A stretch of DNA of 37,609 nucleotides. Source: Deltaproteobacteria bacterium. Lineage in GTDB: Bacteria; JAEEML01. Made by a program: the position numbers and the translations under genes. The stretch lies in assembly GCA_016283195.1 (NCBI GenBank), contig JAEEML010000069.1, positions 1 to 37,609 of the forward strand, in the 5' to 3' direction. Below the pieces are notes generated by a model, which saw only the letters and a list, made by a program, of their open reading frames with translations, was not told where the DNA came from and did not search any database. Below are positions 26,630 to 34,348 of this stretch, piece by piece. Positions within the stretch are counted from its first letter, which is position 1; each line of letters starts with the position of its first letter.

Positions 26630-28222
26630 ATGGGCAGATGGCTTAATCCAGGAAATTTGAAATTCAGACAAGTTGTTGAAAATGCAGCATTTTATATTGA
26701 TAAAACTTCTATGCTGGCAGTGCTTAACAATTGGCTTTTTTCGCCAGAACGTTATGTTTGCGTTTCCAGAGCGCGGCGCTTTGGTAAATCCATTGCCGCC
26801 AACATGGTGGCCGCTTATTATGACAAAACCTGTGACTCGCGGGCCTTATTTGCCCCCTTTGAAATTGCCAAAGATCCCTCTTTTGAGAAGGGACTTAATA
26901 AGTTTAATGTGCTCTATTTTGATGCCCAGTCCTTTTTTTTGGGTGATGAGCGCGATAAAAATTATGTAGCCACTATTACCGAAAGTATTCAGGAAGAACT
27001 TTTGGAAAACTGGCCTTACTGCCTTAATACCAAGAATAAGACCTTATATGAATCTCTTGATGCCATTTATAAAAAAGACGGCGAGCAATTTGTCATTATT
27101 GTCGATGAGTGGGACGCACTCTTTCGCCATAAAGCTCCGGCCGGCTATCAGGAGAGTTACGTCTCTTTTTTGCGCCAGCTTTTTAAAAGCGGCAACACCG
27201 ATTCTTTTTGTGCCTTGGCCTACTTAACAGGTATTTTTCCCATCATTAAATACAATACCGAATCAGCCATGAATCTTTTTAAAGAATATACCATGGTTGA
27301 TGCCAAAACGTTGTCACGCTTTGTGGGATTTACCGAGAGCGAAGTAAAAGGGCTATGTGCCAGGTATAATGTCTCTTTTGCCGAGTGTCAGCGCTGGTAT
27401 GACGGTTATAAGCTTAGAAATTTTGGCCATATTTATAATCCAAATTCTATTTACAATTGCGTAACCAGCGGCGAGTTTGGCAGTTACTGGACAAAAACCG
27501 GTACTTATGAGCAGATTTCCGACCATATTTCCATGAATTTTGATGGACTTAAAGATAATGTCAAAGACCTTTTGGAAGGCCGGCATGTTCCGGTTGATAC
27601 ATCCAGCTTTCGCAATAGACTGGATGAAATAAATAACCGTGATGATGCGCTGACGCTTTTAATTCATTTGGGTTATTTGGCTTATGATGTAGAAAACGAA
27701 GAGTGTTATATTCCTAACCATGAGATATATTTGGAATTTATTCAGGCTACCCGCGCTTGTGGTTGGACGGGCTTTTATGATTCTTATCAGCGCTCCAAAA
27801 AGCTGATGAAAGCGCTCCTTGCCAAAGATGCACCAACTGTAGCTGATGAAGTGCAAAAGGTGCATGATGACCTCTCCTTGGTGCTCACTTATAACCGCGA
27901 GTCCGATTTGGCTCTTGTTGTTATGTATGCCTGCTCAGCCGGACGCAAAGATTATATCTTTGTGCGCGAGCTGCCTTCTGGCAGCGGTTTTGCCGATATT
28001 GTGCTGATTCCAGTTAAAGCTGGAAATCCGGCTATTATTTTTGAGCTCAAATGGGATAAATCGGCGGAGGGTGCTATTGCGCAAATTAAGTCACATCGTT
28101 ACCCCAATGTTTTTGCGGATTATAAAGGTAAAGTGCTGCTTTGCGGAGTAAATTACAATACCAGTGCCAAGGCCGATGAGCCTAAAAAGCATGAGTGTGT
28201 GATTGAAGAGTGGGAAGTATAA
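26630..28222 (+). CDS. AAA-ATPase-like / PD-(D/E)XK nuclease superfamily protein (DUF1703 type)
   Basis: This 530-residue protein belongs to the family annotated as 'AAA family ATPase' with an N-terminal AAA-ATPase_like domain (PF09820) and C-terminal PDDEXK_9 domain. The N-terminus has FYIDKTSMLAVL, the P-loop-like RRFGKS (49-54) and IIVDEWDALF (Walker B-like). The C-terminus has FADIVL (Asp456) and IIFELKW (Glu472, Lys474), the D...ExK nuclease core. ATG 26630 is chosen because GGAGA precedes it and homologues begin just before the N-terminal motif. Such proteins are abundant, often multicopy, in gut and environmental bacteria, and their role is unsettled (defence, mobile-element or toxin-like proposals). 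Nothing adjacent shows a mobile element. Confidence 0.88.
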   Translation: MGRWLNPGNLKFRQVVENAAFYIDKTSMLAVLNNWLFSPERYVCVSRARRFGKSIAANMVAAYYDKTCDSRALFAPFEIAKDPSFEKGLNKFNVLYFDAQSFFLGDERDKNYVATITESIQEELLENWPYCLNTKNKTLYESLDAIYKKDGEQFVIIVDEWDALFRHKAPAGYQESYVSFLRQLFKSGNTDSFCALAYLTGIFPIIKYNTESAMNLFKEYTMVDAKTLSRFVGFTESEVKGLCARYNVSFAECQRWYDGYKLRNFGHIYNPNSIYNCVTSGEFGSYWTKTGTYEQISDHISMNFDGLKDNVKDLLEGRHVPVDTSSFRNRLDEINNRDDALTLLIHLGYLAYDVENEECYIPNHEIYLEFIQATRACGWTGFYDSYQRSKKLMKALLAKDAPTVADEVQKVHDDLSLVLTYNRESDLALVVMYACSAGRKDYIFVRELPSGSGFADIVLIPVKAGNPAIIFELKWDKSAEGAIAQIKSHRYPNVFADYKGKVLLCGVNYNTSAKADEPKKHECVIEEWEV

Positions 28223-28252
28223 GCCTTGTTTTGCCAGCAAAGCCGGCAGGTG

Positions 28253-29359
28253 TTATAGCCGCAGAAATCTTTTTAAAAAGAGGTAAAAAAGCATGGCGCC
28301 GAAAAAGGTAACTAAAAGTGCGCCCCAGGAAGCGGCAATGGGCGAGATAGAACCGGAAGACATCATCGATCTTGATAAATAAGTGATGCCGTAAGCCCAG
28401 GCAGCAACAATGGTGCCGCTGCCAAGCGCTCCGGAAATAGAGCGGTTTTTATCCGGCACCAGAGCCAGTGGAATGGAAATGAGTACCAGTACCAAAAGGC
28501 TTAAAGGGTACACAAAACGCTGATGATATTCGTAAAGATGATAGCGAGTGAGGCGGCCGGTGCGCTCTCTTCTGGCTATGCTCTCTTCTAATTCGCCAAG
28601 AGTCAGTTGCGACGGCCGACCGGAGCTATCCAGAAGATCGGGCAGATGTACAGATAAATCTATAGCTTCTTCCGCAAAATTATAAGCGGTTATGCTGCCG
28701 TCTGTAGCCAGCAAAAAATGGCGGCCGTCTTTTAAAAGCCATGTTTTTTGCCCGGCGGATTTTGGCAGATATTGCAAAGCGGCTGCGCTAAACCACTCTC
28801 TGATTTCGCCGGCGCTATCCTGTTTGAATACCAGGACATCTATGAGCTTTTTTTCCTCTATATTGACACCTGGCAGGTGGAGAATGTAGGGGCCGTTTTT
28901 AAACCACTGTTCCAAACTGGGACCGGCTTGTTGGCGCACGGCACTGTCAAGGCCGCGCATAGCTACCAGACGGTTGGTGGCCCAGGGGATGGATACCTGG
29001 CCGGCCCAGAGGGTAAAAAGAGCCATGAAAAGGGCAGTGCCGATAATGGGGCGGCCGATCTGCCAAGTGCTGTAGCCGCCTACATAAAGTGCTGTTAGCT
29101 CGCCCCTTTTGGCTATTAGGGCTCCAAAGACGAGAGCGCCCAGGAAGGCGGCAATTGGTAAAAGCTGATATCCATAAGTAAAAGCGCGCAGAAAGATAAC
29201 TTCCATTAGGTAGGCGAAGGAGTCATCGGTTTGGCTTAACATCTGCGCATCTTCAACCATCATGGCAATGGAAATAACAATGATGAGGGCTAAGAGCAAT
29301 ACAGCCGTGGCGGCCAAATAGCCACTTACAATGTAGCGCCTGAATACGCCGAAAAGCAT
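28253..29359 (-). CDS. lptG: LPS export permease LptG
   Basis: LptG pairs with LptF as the membrane part of the LptB2FG transporter, which extracts lipopolysaccharide from the inner membrane. The 368-residue protein has the YjgP/YjgQ layout: three N-terminal helices (residues about 10-115), a periplasmic beta-jellyroll domain (about 135-270), and three C-terminal helices (FVYPLSLLVLVLISIPLAL onward). ATG 29359 lies 2 bases after the lptF stop; an in-frame start at 29446 would lie inside lptF. The order lptF-lptG is standard. Confidence 0.92.
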   Translation of the reverse strand: MLFGVFRRYIVSGYLAATAVLLLALIIVISIAMMVEDAQMLSQTDDSFAYLMEVIFLRAFTYGYQLLPIAAFLGALVFGALIAKRGELTALYVGGYSTWQIGRPIIGTALFMALFTLWAGQVSIPWATNRLVAMRGLDSAVRQQAGPSLEQWFKNGPYILHLPGVNIEEKKLIDVLVFKQDSAGEIREWFSAAALQYLPKSAGQKTWLLKDGRHFLLATDGSITAYNFAEEAIDLSVHLPDLLDSSGRPSQLTLGELEESIARRERTGRLTRYHLYEYHQRFVYPLSLLVLVLISIPLALVPDKNRSISGALGSGTIVAAWAYGITYLSRSMMSSGSISPIAASWGALLVTFFGAMLFYLFLKRFLRL

Positions 29360-29361
29360 TT

Positions 29362-30459
29362 TTAGCCCTTTCTCAGATTCTTTACCAAGGCGTAACTGGT
29401 GGTAAAAACAATAAAAATCATATTTGGTAACCACATGGCCAGCCAAGCTGGCATATCGCCGCGAATGGCCGCCAGCTCGCCGGTGCGCATAATATAGTAG
29501 TAAATGCCGACGACGGCCACGCCGATAATGAGCCCCTTGGCCAAGCTGTTTCTTTGACGGCTACTGGCTAAAAGAGCGCCCAAAAGTGAAAAGATGATGC
29601 CAGCTAGAGGCAAGGCCAGTTTTTTATGAAAAGCGGTGAGATAGCGCTGACGCGTGCGGTTTGATAGGTTGGTATCGGCCGCCGCTTTGGTGAGTTCTCC
29701 GAGCGTCATGCCCTGACGCTCTACAAAAAGCCCTTCGCCTTTGCCGGAAAGTTTGCCCAAATCCAAGCGGTAATCATTGGTTCTGTAGGCCACTTTGGTG
29801 AGCTTTTCATCTTGCCCCAAATATACTGCTCCCTGGCTTAAATGAAAGAGTATGGCTGAGCTGTCCGAGAGGGGGAGAAGCTGGCCTTTTTGGGCGGTGA
29901 CGGCCAAAATACCTTCGCTGTTACGAGTATCGACAAAGAGTAATTTTTCTAAAGTGGAATTGGTAGAACGCCCGCCGGTATAGAGCATAATGCCCGGCAG
30001 CCAATTATAAAAAGTGTCCGGTCTTATTTCGCGGCTTAAACTCTCTTTAACCGAATCGGAAAGCAGTTTTTGCAGCGAGCGAATGCCCCATGGTTCGCCG
30101 TAAACCGAAAAGAAGAGCGAAGCTGTGCTCACCAGGAGACCAAAAAAAAGCGGAGTAAACAAAAGGCGGCTAAACGGATAGCCGGCGGCAGCGAAAGCTG
30201 TAATTTCTCCATCGGCAGCCAGGCGCCCATAAGCTAAAATGGCGGCGAGAAGTACCGCAAGCGGTAAAATCATACTCATAGCCGGGGCAAAGGAGTAACA
30301 AATGGCTTTTAAAATAGCCATAGCACTAAGGCCCATGGCCGAAAATTGCTCTGCCAGCTTGAGCATTTGGCCAAATACCATGAGTACGGTGAGAAAGAGT
30401 ATGGTGCGAAAAAAGGGCAAAAGCATTTCTTTTAAGAGATAACGATCGAGAGTTTTCAC
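29362..30459 (-). CDS. lptF: LPS export permease LptF
   Basis: The 365-residue protein opens with LDRYLLKEMLLPFFRTILFLTVLMVFGQMLKLAE, typical of LptF. It has a MILPLAVLLAAILAYGRLAADGEITAFAAAGY coupling region that contacts the LptB ATPase, a periplasmic jellyroll, and three C-terminal helices (KLALPLAGIIFSLLGALL onward). LptB, LptA and LptC are not in the window. It is followed immediately by lptG. The outer-membrane-like gene upstream ends 83 bases before it, so cotranscription is possible. Confidence 0.92.
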   Translation of the reverse strand: MKTLDRYLLKEMLLPFFRTILFLTVLMVFGQMLKLAEQFSAMGLSAMAILKAICYSFAPAMSMILPLAVLLAAILAYGRLAADGEITAFAAAGYPFSRLLFTPLFFGLLVSTASLFFSVYGEPWGIRSLQKLLSDSVKESLSREIRPDTFYNWLPGIMLYTGGRSTNSTLEKLLFVDTRNSEGILAVTAQKGQLLPLSDSSAILFHLSQGAVYLGQDEKLTKVAYRTNDYRLDLGKLSGKGEGLFVERQGMTLGELTKAAADTNLSNRTRQRYLTAFHKKLALPLAGIIFSLLGALLASSRQRNSLAKGLIIGVAVVGIYYYIMRTGELAAIRGDMPAWLAMWLPNMIFIVFTTSYALVKNLRKG

Positions 30460-30542
30460 TAAAATACAGCCCTGAAAAAGCCAGCCACGGCTTTTTATCT
30501 ATTTATTACCTAAGAGGGAGAGTGACTTTAAACATTAGTTTT

Positions 30543-31145
30543 TTACATATAGAACATAAAAGTTATGCTGGGAAAGAGGCCAAAAGCCTGTTTGTCGTTA
30601 TAAACAATAACCCACTCGCCATCTATGGCTACTTGAATGGACATATTGCGTTTATAGACAAATTCCACGCCGGGAGTAAGGCTTAAAGAGCCAAGGTTGC
30701 GGTGTTTTAAATAAACATCGGCAGCAGCGGCTACGCTAGCTTTTTTATCATCAGTAAAGTAAAAGATACGGTTATAAGTACCGCCGAGTTGGATAAATGG
30801 CCTGATGCGGTCGGTCAAAATGACGTAGCGAATACCGAGGCCGGCGCGTAGCATCATGAGGACACCCAGTTGCTCGCGCACGAGCGGATCGCGATGAGCG
30901 GTAAAGCCAACATGCAATTTTACACCAAACCACCAGTGGTCATGGCCCATCTTAAAGAGCGACTCGCCGCCTATGGCTCCACTGGGGAAAAATTGTAAAC
31001 TGGGCACATCTTTGCTGGCGAAAATGGAGTGTGAGGCCACACCAAGGCCAAACATGGTATTTTTGTATTGGGCCTTAGCCTCGCCGGTAAAGATGAAAAA
31101 CATAGCGATAATAGTGATAACAGCGGTTAAAAAAGAGCGTTTCAT
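30543..31145 (-). CDS. Predicted outer-membrane beta-barrel protein
   Basis: From ATG 31145 (GGAGA upstream; the frame extends to 31250 without signal character) the product is 200 residues with a signal peptide cut at GEAKA-QYKN. The mature part has amphipathic strands (WWFGVKLHVGFTAH, LMMLRAGLGIRYVILTDRIRPFIQLGGTYNRIFYF, SIQVAIDGEWVIVYN) and ends in SITFMFYM, all fitting an 8-stranded barrel. Function unknown. It precedes lptFG on the same strand. A similar-sized barrel lies at 24280-24864, but I see no clear sequence similarity. Confidence 0.72.
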   Translation of the reverse strand: MKRSFLTAVITIIAMFFIFTGEAKAQYKNTMFGLGVASHSIFASKDVPSLQFFPSGAIGGESLFKMGHDHWWFGVKLHVGFTAHRDPLVREQLGVLMMLRAGLGIRYVILTDRIRPFIQLGGTYNRIFYFTDDKKASVAAAADVYLKHRNLGSLSLTPGVEFVYKRNMSIQVAIDGEWVIVYNDKQAFGLFPSITFMFYM

Positions 31146-31314
31146 AGTCTTCTCCTTTGTGCGGGCCATCTTGGAGCGCCGGGTACAAGGCCGACTTTCC
31201 AGCAGCGTGAAAATGATATTACATGGTTTTATACTTTGGGTAAAGTTCAAAGGCTTTAATCTTTAACAAATATCTGCTAAGTAGGTTTTGGCTCTTAGCC
31301 GGTGAGGAGTTGAT

Positions 31315-31863
31315 ATGTCTTTTAATTTTCAGAAAACAGCCATAAAAGAGGTGATTTTGGTCACCCCGCAGCTTTTTGGCGATGACCGCGGCTTTTTTAT
31401 GGAGACATTTAAGGAATCGGCCTTTAAAGAGGCGGGAATAAGCGGCCCCTTTGTACAGGATAACCATTCGCGCTCAGCCAAAAACGTTCTTAGAGGGCTG
31501 CATTATCAAAAAGAGCCATTTGCGCAGGCCAAATTGGTGCGGGTGGCTGAGGGGGCCATTTTTGATGTGGCGGTGGATATTCGCCCGGCTTCACCCACTT
31601 TTTTGCAGTGGGTGGGGGTGGAACTGAGTGCGGAAAATCGCCGCCAACTCTATATCCCGGCCGGTTTTGCTCACGGCTTTTTAACACTTTCGGAAAGTGC
31701 CGATTTAATCTACAAGGTAACAAATGAATATCACCCGGAGGCCGATGCGGGGATAATTTGGAATGATGCTGACATTGGCATTAAGTGGCCGCTTGCCGGC
31801 CGGCCAATACTTTCGGCCAAAGATGAAAAGCAGCCTGCAGCTAAAAATGCGCTCGGATTTTAA
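31315..31863 (+). CDS. rfbC: dTDP-4-dehydrorhamnose 3,5-epimerase
   Basis: RfbC (RmlC) converts dTDP-4-keto-6-deoxyglucose to dTDP-4-keto-rhamnose, the third step of dTDP-L-rhamnose synthesis for O-antigen or other surface sugars. The 182-residue cupin shows the family motifs GDDRGFFMETF, VLRGLHYQ with catalytic His63, FDVAVDIR, YIPAGFAHGF and the active-site Tyr133 in LIYKVTNEYH. GAGGAG precedes the ATG. The other rhamnose genes (rfbA, B, D) are not nearby, so they must lie elsewhere. Confidence 0.96.
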   Translation: MSFNFQKTAIKEVILVTPQLFGDDRGFFMETFKESAFKEAGISGPFVQDNHSRSAKNVLRGLHYQKEPFAQAKLVRVAEGAIFDVAVDIRPASPTFLQWVGVELSAENRRQLYIPAGFAHGFLTLSESADLIYKVTNEYHPEADAGIIWNDADIGIKWPLAGRPILSAKDEKQPAAKNALGF

Positions 31864-31911
31864 CTTACTTCCAGCTTTTTGACATGTCCATTAAAAAAAT
31901 GTTAAAAATTG

Positions 31912-31940
31912 TTGCAAATGGTTTTTACTTGGTATATAAG
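31912..31940 (+). promoter_or_regulatory. Putative promoter of the Cys-rich lipoprotein
   Basis: TTGCAA (31912-31917) and TATAAG (31935-31940) are 17 bases apart. The leader hairpin begins about 12 bases after the -10, so it would sit at the very 5' end of the mRNA. Confidence 0.6.
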
Positions 31941-31951
31941 GCCGACAGAAT

Positions 31952-31974
31952 TTGCGGGTACGGTTCACCCGCAA
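31952..31974 (+). promoter_or_regulatory. Leader hairpin at the predicted 5' end of the Cys-rich lipoprotein mRNA
   Basis: TTGCGGGT (31952-31959) pairs perfectly with ACCCGCAA (31967-31974) around the loop ACGGTTC. There is no T-run, so it is not a terminator. Such 5' stems usually stabilise mRNA; an operator is the alternative. The ribosome site AGGAG follows at 31996-32000. Confidence 0.6.
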
Positions 31975-32008
31975 TAAAATTTAACAACCTTATATAGGAG
32001 ATAAAAAA

Positions 32009-32842
32009 ATGAAAAAGAACCTTTTTTTAGTCATGGGACTCATGGCTGCCCTGAATTTAGCCGCTTGTAAACACGAAGACGAAAAACCAGAAGACAATAA
32101 CAAACCTGAGGCTATTAAAGCCTGCTCAGAAATTAGCGCAGATGACGTTAAAAACTCATGCGTGAAATGCTCTGTTGAAACGAAAAACTTCCTGGTTTGC
32201 GGTACCTGTACTGCTGCCGATGCTGCGACCGATAGCGCTAATTATGTGAAGCGTCAATGTGTGGCCTCTGTTGAAGGCGCCAAAGAGTTTGCTCAAACTC
32301 TCACCTGTGAGCTCGTGGTGAGTAACAAGTATTTTTATGTTGAATACAAGAGCACAAGCTGTACAACTACCGAAGTTTGTAACAAACAAAAAGGTATTTG
32401 CGAAGAAGATGCCAGCCTTTTGGGCCCCTGCGCCAGCCCCACTTATTCCTGTGACGGCTCTTCTATGATTATTGATTATCCTGATGCCTGCACCGATTTT
32501 GCGGATGACGCTGTTGATTGTTCCAACCTCGGCGGATGTGTCGGTACTACCGATGCCGAATGTCTCTTCTTAAAGAAAGATAACGTTTGTCAACACAAGT
32601 CTGTAAGAGCCGGTACCGCCAAATGCACCAAAACCGTTACCGGTACACAAGTGGCTTCCAACAAATACTATGATCCTGATTGCCCGGCCGATGATATTAT
32701 TTGCAAGGCTAATGAAGACTGCGTTACCGATGCTGAGAATCTCGATGCTATTTGCAAGGTAGCTGATGCTAGCAGTGATAGTGATGCCAATAGCGACGAC
32801 TCCAATTCCGATGCCGATACCGATGTTGATGACCGCACTTGA
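32009..32842 (+). CDS. Cys-rich acidic lipoprotein of unknown function
   Basis: This 277-residue lipoprotein (lipobox ALNLAAC, Cys20) has over 20 cysteines spread as short pairs (CVKC, CGTC, CDGSS, GGCVG). The motif V(V/A)SNKY(F/Y) followed by Cys pairs occurs twice (around residues 107 and 215), suggesting an internal duplication. The last 20 or so residues are almost all Asp/Ser (DASSDSDANSDD), a flexible acidic tail. A good promoter, a leader hairpin, an AGGAG site and a strong terminator frame it as a single, probably well-expressed gene. No known domain is recognised; a disulfide-bonded surface protein is likely. Confidence 0.85.
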   Translation: MKKNLFLVMGLMAALNLAACKHEDEKPEDNNKPEAIKACSEISADDVKNSCVKCSVETKNFLVCGTCTAADAATDSANYVKRQCVASVEGAKEFAQTLTCELVVSNKYFYVEYKSTSCTTTEVCNKQKGICEEDASLLGPCASPTYSCDGSSMIIDYPDACTDFADDAVDCSNLGGCVGTTDAECLFLKKDNVCQHKSVRAGTAKCTKTVTGTQVASNKYYDPDCPADDIICKANEDCVTDAENLDAICKVADASSDSDANSDDSNSDADTDVDDRT

Positions 32843-32876
32843 TAGTCAAAACTAAGCGCAGGTTATAGCCAGCTAG

Positions 32877-32906
32877 AAGGGCCCCGAAAGGGGCCCTTTT
32901 TTTTTT
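32877..32906 (+). terminator. Strong Rho-independent terminator
   Basis: GGGCCCC (32879-32885) and GGGGCCC (32890-32896) form a perfect stem with a GAAA tetraloop, followed by ten T residues (32897-32906). It lies 35 bases after the lipoprotein stop. Confidence 0.96.
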
Positions 32907-32947
32907 GCCTTTTTCCAATTGTGTTGACATTTGTTCCAAAATTGTTT

Positions 32948-33016
32948 CGGGCATTGTAGCGGCGTAAAATTGCAGAAATTGTAGAGGCGTAAAATATTAC
33001 GCCTCTACAATGCCCG
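32948..33016. repeat. Nested inverted repeat, REP/MITE-like, at the end of the RtcA-like gene
   Basis: The unit ATTGTAG(A/C)GGCGTAAAAT occurs directly at 32953-32970 and 32978-32995, and inverted at 32997-33011. Copies two and three form a 15-bp perfect palindrome (ATTGTAGAGGCGTAA, loop AATA). The outer arms CGGGCATTGTAGCGGCGTAA (32948-32967) and its inverted partner (32997-33016) match at 19 of 20 positions. The stop codon of the RtcA-like gene (TAG, 33005-33007) lies inside the inverted copy. It could act as a terminator for that gene or be a small palindromic element. Confidence 0.85.
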
Positions 33017-34024
33017 CACAGTCACTACAGTACCATCATTTTGCGGCCTGGCTGCGACATGGCCCGGGGCAAAAGCCTCAGCCAGATTGAGGAGAACTTG
33101 ACATTCTTGAGAGAGGGGAGGAGCCAAAAATTCGCCGCCTCCAAGAGCTAACATGGGAATAATCAGCTGATAAGTGAGTTTTTCCGAAACGGGAAAAACA
33201 CTTTGCATATATTCTATAAGTTCGGCAGTGGCATCCTCGGCTACTTTTTCGGCCCGCACACCGCGCTGGCCCACTCCTGAAACCAGCATATTAAGGTTTT
33301 CATAATAGAGAGCCAGATTGATGACATTGCCTGTTGTTGGCGAATTATCAAACACAATATGGCACTCTTTGGCCGGCCAGCCCAGGCGACTATGGGCCAC
33401 GGCTAATTCACGCTCGGCGATATGGCCCGGCAAATTGGCATTAATAACTGTTAGTTTGCGCTTTATAAGAGCGCCGCGCTCCAGAAGTTTTAGCGGCTTA
33501 TGCTGTACTGCCGGGTGAATATCCAGCTGAATTTTACCGCCACCGACGGGATAAAAACCACGTTGCCCGGTATGAAAATCATAATGGCCGCCCATTTGGC
33601 TCAAAAGTGGAAAATAACATTCGGCTAAATAGTCCACTGTGGGCATACCGGCCAAATGGGTTACTCCTTGCAGTTTTAATAATGAAGGGCTTTTTTGCCG
33701 GGCCAGAGCTGGAAAAACAGTGGTGAGAGTCTGGCCTATATTATTGGAATTCTGGCTGGTGAACATAACAAGGCCGCTTTTTATTTCTCCGGGGGTAAAG
33801 GTGAGACTGTCCTGCCCGATGGCCCCACCTATTATGGCGGCATTGCTTATATCGGCCGCAGCCTTTATTAAGGCGGCATCAGCGGAGGAAAAGCCGCTTT
33901 GACCGCCGACTTTATAATCACTAAAGTTAAATGCCCGGCCGGTGACAAGTGACAAGGCTAGGGCAGAGCTTAAGCACCAGGAGTCAGCCTGAAACAAAGC
34001 GCTGTTTATAGTAATTTCGGCCAT
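33005..34024 (-). CDS. rtcA: RtcA/RCL-family protein (RNA 3'-phosphate cyclase-like), catalytically degenerate
   Basis: RtcA converts RNA 3'-phosphate ends to 2',3'-cyclic phosphates through an adenylylated histidine. The 339-residue protein keeps the fold's landmarks: SSALALSLVTGRAF, FPAL, LAGMPTVDYLAECYFPLLSQMG, GFYPVGGGKIQLDI, GHIAERELA and YQLIIPMLALGGGEF. Compared with E. coli RtcA from memory, two essential parts are changed. The N-terminal GEGGGQILR motif is FQADSWCL (residues 11-18), and His309, the adenylylation site, is Gln309 in ECQVLLNL. It is therefore probably not a cyclase; eukaryotic Rcl1 is a known non-cyclase relative. No rtcB or rtcR is adjacent. It is divergent from tRNA-His, has GAGGAG upstream, and an inverted repeat precedes it. 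Confidence 0.85.
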   Translation of the reverse strand: MAEITINSALFQADSWCLSSALALSLVTGRAFNFSDYKVGGQSGFSSADAALIKAAADISNAAIIGGAIGQDSLTFTPGEIKSGLVMFTSQNSNNIGQTLTTVFPALARQKSPSLLKLQGVTHLAGMPTVDYLAECYFPLLSQMGGHYDFHTGQRGFYPVGGGKIQLDIHPAVQHKPLKLLERGALIKRKLTVINANLPGHIAERELAVAHSRLGWPAKECHIVFDNSPTTGNVINLALYYENLNMLVSGVGQRGVRAEKVAEDATAELIEYMQSVFPVSEKLTYQLIIPMLALGGGEFLAPPLSQECQVLLNLAEAFAPGHVAARPQNDGTVVTVRAL

Positions 34025-34043
34025 TATTTGCTGTTCTCCTCAT

Positions 34044-34073
34044 ATTGTTCGGTTATTGCCTTAACCAAACAAT
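34044..34073 (-). promoter_or_regulatory. Inverted repeat upstream of the RtcA-like gene (operator or leader hairpin)
   Basis: ATTGTTCGGTTA (34044-34055) and TAACCAAACAAT (34062-34073) pair at 11 of 12 positions around TTGCCT. It ends 20 bases before the ATG at 34024 and abuts the GAGGAG ribosome site, so it could be a repressor site or a leader stem affecting translation. Confidence 0.55.
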
Positions 34074-34159
34074 GGCGGCTTTTATCATGCAAGGCGCGCT
34101 ATGGCTACTTAAATATGCAGAAAAATATTGGTGCCATGAAAAACAAATAATTTTTTCCC

Positions 34160-34188
34160 TTGACAAGCCCTGGCCACTATTGTAGAAG
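34160..34188 (+). promoter_or_regulatory. Putative tRNA-His promoter
   Basis: A perfect -35 TTGACA (34160-34165) and TAGAAG (34183-34188) are 17 bases apart, 15 bases before the mature tRNA start. Confidence 0.75.
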
Positions 34189-34202
34189 CTTTTTCGCTCG
34201 GT

Positions 34203-34278
34203 GCTGCCTTAGCTCAGCTGGTAGAGCGCCTGACTGTGGCTCAGGAGGTCGTAGGTTCGAAGCCTGCAGGCAGTACCA
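34203..34278 (+). tRNA. tRNA-His (anticodon GTG), lacking encoded G-1
   Basis: The cloverleaf is complete: acceptor GCTGCCT (34203-34209) with AGGCAGT, D arm GCTCAGCTGGTAGAGC, anticodon stem CCTGA/TCAGG around loop CTGTGGC (anticodon GTG), T arm GTAGG-TTCGAAG-CCTGC, discriminator A73 at 34275 and encoded CCA (34276-34278). Bacterial tRNA-His normally carries an extra G-1 opposite C73. Here the base before G1 is T (34202), position 72 is U (G1-U72 wobble) and position 73 is A. This is the non-canonical form I know from a clade of Alphaproteobacteria. A T-rich run follows at 34281-34289, without a separate hairpin. Confidence 0.95.
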
Positions 34279-34348
34279 CTTCTTTTTTTCCCCTACAATT
34301 ATTTTCTTCTTTAAAAGAGGCTGCTTAGACGTGAGTGGCTTTTTCGGT

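Noticed and set aside
34281-34291. T-run after tRNA-His as a stand-alone terminator
   Set aside because: No hairpin other than the tRNA itself precedes it; termination may occur there but cannot be shown.
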